The position numbers and the translations under genes were made by a program. A stretch of DNA of 64,000 nt from Zingiber officinale (taxonomy: Eukaryota > Streptophyta > Magnoliopsida > Zingiberales > Zingiberaceae), in the NCBI RefSeq assembly GCF_018446385.1, contig NC_056000.1, positions 31,140,011 to 31,204,010 of the forward strand, in the 5' to 3' direction. Positions 57,162 through 64,000 of this stretch are shown here, piece by piece (within the stretch, counting starts at the first letter, position 1; the number at the start of each line of letters is the position of its first letter). The notes beneath the pieces were generated by a model, which saw nothing but the letters and a program-made list of their open reading frames with translations, did no database searches and was not told where the DNA came from.

Positions 57162-59835
57162 TGTAAAATACTGGAAAAATGACGAATATTAATAAGGGAA
57201 TTTTCCAGAATTTTTGGATATTTTTCGGGAATTTTTCGGAGCTCGTATGGACGAGTTAGCGGGGACCGGAACGGGGCCCAGAAAAGTCTATTTGGGCTAT
57301 CCGATTTAAGTGAGGAATTGTTCCTTTAATAAATTCTTTTATTAAATATTTCTTATTTCTTTTTTCTCTCTTATATCGCCGAATTCCTTAAGCCCGACCC
57401 GCACCTCATCTCTTCCCCGACGCCGCCGACTACTCCAAGCCCTAACCGCTGCCCTCTCCGCCGCCGAAGCCTTCACCCCTCGGTGCCCTAGCCACCCGAC
57501 GCCGAGCCACTGCCGTCGGCGACGCACAGAGCAGGGCCGGTCAGCTTCCTCCTTTCTCCCAAGTCCGATTTCTCTGTGCCCTTCTTCCTCTCTGCCGCGT
57601 CTTGGCACAGCGCCGATCGCCTCTCCCTCCGCCCGGAGCAGCGCTGCCGCCGGCCTTCCTCAGCCCTAGAGCTTTCCCTCCGATCGTCGAGCAGAGCTTC
57701 TGCCCTAGCCGAGCGCCTTCGATTACTGCCGCCGGCACCTCTTTCATTCCGAGCAGTGCAGATTTGATCTAGGGCTCGAGTTCGGTGGCACATCTCTCCC
57801 CTTTTGTCAATTCAGTCACGTACGTTTACTGTGATAGTGCTGAATTGGGATTACCGGTGGCCGGATTTGGAGGTAGATTTTCCTTGTATATTTGGATTTA
57901 GTAGTAGGGTGTTATCCTTGCTAAATCTGCCAACCAAACTGAGTTGTGCAGGGATATCGTCACTTCCGGCCAGATTCGAGGAAAAACTGTAGCTTGTTGC
58001 TGGAATCAATACTGTCCCACTGTTTCTTGGTGAGTTTTGGATAGAAGTAAGAGCATTGTTATTAGAATAAATATAGATTACATGGTTAGGTATCAAGTTC
58101 ATGTATTAATCTGACACAATTTGATTGTAGATAATTGGAGATACCTAATCCATTGTAGTTGTGGAAAGGGTTAGGGTTAGTGAGTTAACTCTAATTGAAT
58201 AATGAAATTATGATTTGGTTTAGTTAATGAAGGCATGATAGAATTAACTAAATTAAATATGGACACAGGACTTTGACGCGAGACGAGTATCTCGGAGTCA
58301 GGATTTGGACCATTTTATCGGAGGCGGGTACTTTTGACTTATTGTCTTTGATATGCTTAGTAATGAAAATAATATGTTGCATTAATTGTGTTCCCTATTT
58401 ACTTCGGTTAGTCACTGCCCAATACATGTTACCTGTTTGATTGATTGTTTGATTGCATCTCGTATTGGTCTTGTACCTGATCTATCATGCTCATGGGTAG
58501 TGATATAACCACGTTTCACATGTTCAGGACCTAGGTTTGATACCTTATTGATCAGTATATCTTGATATGATTCATTCGCTTTGGTGCACATTATGATATG
58601 TCCAGAGGTTGGATTAGTATATTACCATGTTTAGTGACATGCACCATTTGCATGATCGCATGCTGTGCGATAGATTGCTCCATTATTGTCGAGCACATTG
58701 CCAGTTTCATCACTGTTCGGTGCTCCGTTGTGACGCTCATGGGTAGCGAGATATAGCGTGGTAGCACGTCAGTTTGACTCTTCCGGTGCTCCGTTGATCC
58801 GCTCAGGGGTAGTGTGACGCAGCGTGTAGCACGTTAGAGATCCCTCCCCGTCACAGCGTACCAGGAGATTTGGGGTAGAAGTACGTATGTACTCCGACAG
58901 CATCCCGTCCACTCGATCACTCATCGGGAGTAGTGTTGCTGAGTGCACGGTTGTCACAGCCCTACCCACTCGGTCCCACTGTTGTTGTGAGTCGGCTGAC
59001 TGGCGTCAGGGGTGACCATGACATTGGCATCATATGCATGATGCATTTACTGTTTGTGTTTGTGTTTGTTGCACTTATATGCTGCACATTGCTTGGATAC
59101 CTTGATTGACATGCATACAGGTCTTCTATACCTTTCGGACTGTTTGTCCTTTTACCGGGTCCTGGTTAGTACAGATTCTCTCCTGTCTTCTTCGGTTTGT
59201 AGTTACCTTTATCTTTATCAGGAGACTGTACGCATGATTAGTGCTAGGTGTTATTTCTTTACTTTGCATATCAATTGTACCTGCTGAGTGTTGGACTCAC
59301 CCCGCCTCCATTGTTGTTATTTTCAGGTTGATGCTGTCAGGAGGGAGTTCCAGTCGCTAGTCCCCACAGCACGTAGTGCTAGTCCTCTGCTGGGTTGAGT
59401 TGTTATTTTATTTTAGTTTTTTTATTCTCTATCAGACTTTGTTTTAGTCTTGTTTTGGATTTTTCATATGGATATTGTATGGAATCCTTTCGTTTGATGG
59501 ACCTTTGATATGATTTGGATTTTATTCTACTATATGCCTGCCTGGACGGCAGAAGAGGTGGGTTCGTCGGTTTTGAGCTTTACGAGTGTAGTGGAGTAGG
59601 GTGGATTTCGAGTCAGAGTTTTATTGTTTTGTTTACTATTTTATTAACTGCGTGGTCGTGGCAGCCAGAGGCTGAATACTTATATAAACTGCGTGGTGAT
59701 TGATTTTATTTACTGTTTTTATTCCAGCCGCCTGTGGCTGAGGTATTTATGTATGTAGAAAGTTTCAGATTGTCCGTCGTACAGGGGAGATGCTGCCGAA
59801 ATTTCTTCGGACAGGGACTCCTCTGGGGCGTGACA
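57162..59835 (+). repeat. 3' LTR of the Tekay element
   Basis: 2674 bp, the twin of 48873-51528. It has an extra block AAATTTCTTCGGACAGGG near 59799 and several small indels between 58805 and 59235 relative to the 5' LTR. Confidence 0.92.
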
Positions 59836-59929
59836 TTTGATGAATGACAAATCAGATTAAGTTAGGTTTGTCGTGATCTAAGACTTTGTTCGAGTGTGCA
59901 GGCTAAGTCCAGACAGATCGACGGAACGA

Positions 59930-60134
59930 AATCTAAGCGGGTTGACGGGCTGACCGGACGCTTAGCGAGAAGTCCAGTTAGGCCGACGGACTGACTGGAT
60001 AGCTTGCGAGAAGTCCAAGCGGGTCGAAGGGCTGATCGGACGCTTGGCGAGAAGTCCAGCTAGGTCGACGGGCTGACCGGATAGCTGGCGAGAAGTCCAG
60101 ACGGGTCGAAAGGCTGACCGGATGTCTGACAGGT
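59930..60134. repeat. 41-bp minisatellite in LTR F, five copies
   Basis: AGTCCA unit marks fall at 59971, 60012, 60053 and 60094, exactly 41 bp apart, with a first diverged copy before. The unit core is GGTCGACGGGCTGACCGGA. Confidence 0.85.
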
Positions 60135-60781
60135 GAGTAAAGGTAAGTCACTGGAAGGGAGTGACTGTGAGGTCGCGTTCCCGGGAAGGGAACATTAGGC
60201 GTCGATCCGGCTTAGATCCATTTCGGATATCTAAGTCAAGATCGTGACTAGATTTCGGTCTCGGAAAGACAGAATCTAAATCATACTCTTTTATGTTAAA
60301 CTTATGAACTGTGCTAACACTTTATTTTGCAAGATATACATTATCTATTTGCCTCGGACTAACCTTGTTTTGCAGGAAAGGTGTTCCCTGGAAAAACGTG
60401 GTCCGGCCACCCGGAGGTCCGGGCGCTCGGAAGGGATCCGGGCGCTCGGGAGACAACTTTTATCCTGAACGAGTCGTCGCCACGTGGAGCTCGCTGGTTG
60501 GACCTGTCACATCTCATCAGGGTGCCCGGAAGGGATCCGGGGCGCCCCGAGCCTCATATAAAAGAAGGGACAGAGGCAGAGCTTCAACAACAACTTAGAA
60601 CTCTCAGACTGCTCTACTGTGCTCCTGCGACGCCTCAAGGCTACTCTGACAAAGCGCTGTCTTCAGTTTACTTCTTTTCAGTTTGTTGGTATTAATTTTT
60701 TATTAGCATTCCTGTAATTCTTTATTGTAACATTCTGAATTGCTAGTGAATTGCCCAACGAAAGCACCCTTGTGTGCGGGC

Positions 60782-60816
60782 CTTGGAGTAGGAGTCGCCA
60801 AAGGCTCCGAACCAAG
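60782..60816 (+). other. Conserved two-tier stem-loop, LTR F copy
   Basis: Outer CTTGG (60782-60786) / CCAAG (60812-60816), AGTA bulge, inner GGAG (60791-60794) / CTCC (60805-60808), GAA bulge. It lies about 220 bp downstream of the TATA box and therefore within the transcript leader. Confidence 0.75.
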
Positions 60817-60931
60817 TAAAATTGGTTCTTGTGTTATCATTGCATTGTTTTACTTTTTCGCTGCATTTACTCAACGAATTTTTCGTAATCGATATTCACC
60901 CCCCTCTATCGAACGTCTACGATCCAACAAG

Positions 60932-60948
60932 TGGTATCAGAGCAGGTA
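60932..60948 (+). promoter_or_regulatory. Primer-binding site of Sirevirus F
   Basis: TGGTATCAGAGCAGGTA, two bases after the LTR, is the Met-tRNA primer site typical of Copia elements. Confidence 0.85.
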
Positions 60949-61194
60949 CCGCTCTGATTTGGTGCAACCACCAATCAGACAAGGGGTGATTTACTTTTTA
61001 TTTTTTTCTTTGGATTTCAGTTTTTTCGTAAAGATCCAAACTGGTATTATTACCTTTTTAGAAGTTTCTTTCTGTCGTAATTAAAACTAAATTGGTGCAA
61101 CACCTATTTAGTTATTTTTATTTCTTCCCGCACTACTAATCCAAGACCAAGTCTTGGAACCTCTCTATATATTTTTTGTGTGTGCAGATTAAAA

Positions 61195-62868
61195 ATGTCG
61201 CAGATCGAGGGCTTCAGCACAGTGCGACCTCCCCTTTTCAACGGGGATGATTTCCCGTACTGGAAGAAGCGAATGGAAGTGTATCTCAAGACAGACTTCG
61301 ACTAGTGGTTGAGCGTCACAAGACCCTACAAAATACCAGTAGACAGTTCCGGGAATCTGCTGGATCCAGAAGATTGGACAACAGACTTAAAGAAGAAGGC
61401 ATCAACAAAGAACAAGGCAATCAACACCTTACAGTGCGGATTAACTAGAGAAGAACTGAATCGGGTTGGACCACATAAAAATGCCAAAGAACTGTGGGAC
61501 AAACTGATCGAGCTGCACGAAGGAACGAGCGACGCTAAGGTAACAAAGCGAGACTTGCTTCTAAATAGAATATTTAACATAAAAATACAAGAAGGAGAAT
61601 CAGCCAGCCAACTTCACGCAAGAATCAAGGATATTCTAAACGAACTCCACGCAATAGGACACCAAATGGAGAACCGGGACTTAATAAGGTATGCTCTAAA
61701 CGCTTTTCCACGCAACAACTTGTGGGCATCTATCGTAGATGCCTACAAGATCTCTAAAAATTTATCAAAATTAAAACTAGATGAGATTTTCTGTGAATTA
61801 GAACTACATGAGCAAACTAACGCCGGGGTCGAGAAAGGTGTAGCGTTATTTGCAGGTCCCTCAAAAGAAAAGAAGAACAAGTCTGAACCTGAAGAAGATT
61901 CTGACCAGAACTCTGAAGATGAAGAACACCTGGTGAACCTGGTAAGGAAGATGTTCACCAGGAGGAAAAGAAGCTTCAGCAAGAAGGACCTTCAAAAGAT
62001 CAATTCTTCAACCGAATCAAGGAGTGTGACGTGCTTCGGATGCAACAAGAAGGGCCACTATAAGAATGAGTGCCCGAGATTGAAGATCGACAAACCGAAG
62101 CCGACCAAAAAGAAGGCCCTCAAGGCGACGTGGGACGACTCCTCCTCGGAAGAATCGGAAGCAGAAGATTAGAAGCACCAGAGCCACCTTGCGCTGATGG
62201 CCCATGAAGCAGAATCGGAAGAAGAATCGGAAGACGGGTCCGAACCCGAATCGAGCCACGAGTCCGTACTCGTTTCTGGAGGTTCCGAAGAGGTATTCCT
62301 AACCTTAAACCGATTTTTTTTAAAAATTATTTCATGTTTAAATAATAAATTAGTTAAATTAGAAAATGAAAACAAATTGCTCCTCGAGGAAAATCAAATC
62401 CTCAAGGAACAAGTTGTAAATAATAAACCAACTCAAGATCTAACACTTGAGGAGGAAAATTCATCATTAAAATTAGAAATTAATAATTTTAAAAATATGT
62501 TAAAAAAATTTACTACCAGATCAAAAAATTTAGACTTAATTCTAAATAATCAAAAAACATGTTATAATAAAATCGGACTCGGATATAAGTCGAACTCAAA
62601 TAAAACTTTTAAATCATTAATAATCCAATACAAACCAACAAATAAAGCCTGGGTTCCGAAAGCGTGTTTAATCACGCAAATAGGACCTAACCAATATTAT
62701 ATTCCTAAAGATAAAATATATTACGTAAAGTCAAATAAAAAACCAGAGCACAAACCCAAACCAAAAATTTTAAAATCTAAACATATTAGAACTCAACAAA
62801 ATTTAAACTATCACCAAGTAAAATATAATTATAAAAGAAATAGACATAAACTGAAAATTAAAAATTAA
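61195..62868 (+). pseudogene. Sirevirus F gag with two in-frame amber codons
   Basis: From ATG 61195 (MSQIEGFSTVRPPLFNGD) one frame runs 557 codons, broken only by TAG at 61303 (after KTDFD, before WLS) and TAG at 62170 (after SEAED, before KHQ). The N-terminal Copia gag domain (UBN2-type) covers about residues 15-200 (LNRVGPHKNAKELWDKLIEL, IRYALNAFPRNNLWASI). The CCHC zinc knuckle CFGCNKKGHYKNEC is at residues 280-293. Behind it are acidic Ser/Glu-rich stretches, a Leu/Glu/Asn coiled coil (LVKLENENKLLLEENQIL) and a Lys-rich end with AWVPKACL, the Sirevirus gag extension also seen in element D. Each stop is a single-base change in otherwise good coding sequence. The role would be the virus-like particle shell and RNA binding. 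Confidence 0.88.
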
Positions 62869-63890
62869 ATTAATGGTCATTAATTCAGGGGGAGGCTCCA
62901 GAATAGCTGGCACCTCCAAAACTAACCTACCCGGCAGGGAAACCCTAACCAACCTACCCGACAGGGTAATTATGATTAGTTAAAAAGGTTCAAGTTTAAA
63001 TTGAAAAATGTTACTGGTGAAATTTTGGATGATAGTACGTTAGGGAAGCTTAGTCTATGCATGTCTAGGAAGATATGGCTTCGACCTGGTGCATTTGGCT
63101 AAGTGAAACTGACCGAAGCTATCCTTTATGGATCCTAACCAGTTATACCAAGGTTTTGTACTAAGTCCAGTGGATAGGACTATTTGGAAAACCTCGAAGG
63201 CATGGTTACTTTAATGATGTCCAAGTGACTCACCATAGCCCAGAAGTTTATCCAGAGAACGTCTATTTGTTGAATCCAAAACTAAACCTGAATCTAACAC
63301 AAGTTAAAAACAAACCCTAAAATTGAATCTAATTCATCTCACAAAATTATAGGATTCCCTGATTGAAAACATAGATCGGGTGAGATGACTAAGGACTTTA
63401 AATTAAATTTAAATTTAAATTTAAATTAAAATAAATTAAAATTAAAATTAATCGTAATTTTTTTTGTTTAAAAATCTCTTTAACTTAAAATCTTTTTTAA
63501 CTTAAAAATTTATTTTAATTTTTTTTTAAAACTTAAAAATTTATTTTAAAAATTAAAACTTAATTTTTTTAAAAAAAACTTAAAAATTTATTTTAAAAAC
63601 TTAATTCTATTTTAACTTAAAAATTAATTTTAAAATTAAATTTTTTAAAAAACTTAAAATTTTATTTTAAAAATTAAAACTTAATTTTTTAAAAAACTTA
63701 TTTTTTTTTAAAACTTTAAAATTTATTTTAAAAATTAAAACTTAATTTTTTTTAACTTAAATTCTTTTTTAACTTAAAAATTTATTTTTAAAAAATTTAC
63801 TTTTTTTTACAAATTATTCAACTTACTTTTATCAAAAATGACTATAAGCCCAATAGTTAGACTAACCCCAATTCCTACCTATTGTAGGAA
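62869..63890 (+). other. Gag-pol spacer of element F, extremely AT-rich
   Basis: 62880-63340 is non-coding with two CCTACCCG(G/A)CAGGG repeats. 63395-63810 is almost only A and T, built from TTTAAAA / AAATTTA pieces, and probably low-complexity expansion. A clean pol frame is absent. Confidence 0.6.
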
Positions 63891-64000
63891 ACTAAGTGGA
63901 TTTTAGATAGTGGTTGCTCCAAACATATGACTGGAGATCACACAAAATTCACTTAACACACCTACAAAAGCCAGGCTAGTTGCTAAGGGGTTCAGTCAAG
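63891..64000 (+). pseudogene. Sirevirus F protease motif fused to the start of reverse transcriptase
   Basis: WILDSGCSKHMTGDHTKF (from 63897) is the Copia protease / pol N-terminal motif. A stop follows. From about 63967, KARLVAKGFSQ, the conserved first block of Copia RT (RVT_2), reads to the window edge. In a full element the integrase of several hundred codons lies between these. Here only about 15 bp separate them, so an internal deletion is inferred. Confidence 0.75.

Larger units (their letters stand above)
48873..59835 (+). mobile_element. Tekay-lineage Gypsy chromovirus, near-complete, TSD TTTGA
   Basis: TTTGA flanks it at 48868-48872 and 59836-59840. The LTRs are 48873-51528 and 57162-59835, starting TGTAAAATACTGG and ending GGGGCGTGACA. 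The internal order is PBS, gag-CCHC-protease, RT, RNase H, integrase, chromodomain-like end and PPT, the Ty3/Gypsy order. Long LTRs of about 2.65 kb and the C-terminal chromo-like region fit Tekay/Del. Pol is broken by frameshifts and stops, so it is now defective although the LTRs are still very similar. Confidence 0.92.
59841..60929 (+). repeat. Sirevirus F 5' LTR, remainder after the Tekay insertion
   Basis: It continues the LTR begun at 48832. It contains a 41-bp tandem repeat (59930-60134), GGGCGCTCGG and CCGGA / TCCGG motifs (60411-60551) and a TATA box TATAAAA (60557-60563). The conserved stem-loop is at 60782-60816. The tail ATTCACCCCCCTCTATC leads to GATCCAACA. Confidence 0.85.
48832..64000 (+). 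mobile_element. Element F: Sirevirus (Copia) with 5' LTR split by a Tekay element; continues past the window
   Basis: The LTR start TGTTGGTGCGGTTAGC (48832) stops after 41 bp at the Tekay insertion and resumes at 59841, ending GATCCAACA at 60929. Together that gives an LTR of about 1.13 kb. It is followed by a Met-tRNA PBS, a Sirevirus gag with a CCHC knuckle, a protease fragment and the first residues of RT at the window edge. Integrase is missing between protease and RT. Confidence 0.85.

Noticed and set aside
60932..60948. TGGTATCAGAGC sites as tRNA genes
   Set aside because: They are primer-binding sites next to LTR ends; no cloverleaf or pol III terminator surrounds them.

Overview
This window is a transposon-rich stretch of a plant nuclear genome, very probably a monocot. 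Copia elements of the Sirevirus lineage and Gypsy elements of the Tat and Tekay lineages dominate it. The one intact host gene has a GC-rich 5' half and an AT-rich 3' half, as is common in commelinid monocots. A Zingiberales species would fit, but the sequence alone does not prove it. I see no rRNA, tRNA or CRISPR.

Layout. 1-3957: 3' non-coding region and 3' LTR of a Sirevirus-like element (A). 4655-5342: a fold-back repeat and a Harbinger-like MITE. 5532-6012: a class I small heat-shock protein pseudogene (-) with heat-shock element and TATA remnants. 6.2-11.3 kb: old AT-rich repeats. 11424-12152: a TRIM. 12.5-16.9 kb: a Sirevirus-like element (C) with a decayed accessory ORF and a 3' LTR that carries a MITE. 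16918-25026: a complete Tat Gypsy insertion (-) with identical-length LTRs and TSD ATACA. It has gag, a truncated pol, a 64-bp tandem array in place of RNase H/integrase, and a spliced antisense ORF. 25027-31959: an older Sirevirus LTR (H) split by a gag-only Sirevirus (D, -, TSD ATTAC). 35780-39611: a four-exon class I glutamine amidotransferase gene (GAT1_2.1-like) with a SINE in intron 2. 41.9-48.8 kb: CACTA end, second TRIM, second SINE, minisatellite and LTR remnants. 48832-64000: a Sirevirus (F) whose 5' LTR is split by an 11-kb Tekay chromovirus (48873-59835, TSD TTTGA). F continues past the window edge.

How it fits together. At least three nesting events can be dated relative to each other: Tekay into F, D into H, and a MITE into C. 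Nearly every element is broken by amber codons, frameshifts or internal deletions, while several keep perfect target-site duplications.

The observation most worth following is a short two-tier stem-loop in the downstream half of the Sirevirus LTRs. Loop spacing is fixed, and base changes in the stems are compensated between LTRs. It is full in C, D, F and H and outer-stem only in A. A second is that the same LTRs place arrays of short inverted repeats just upstream of their TATA boxes; the motif differs in each subfamily but the position is the same.
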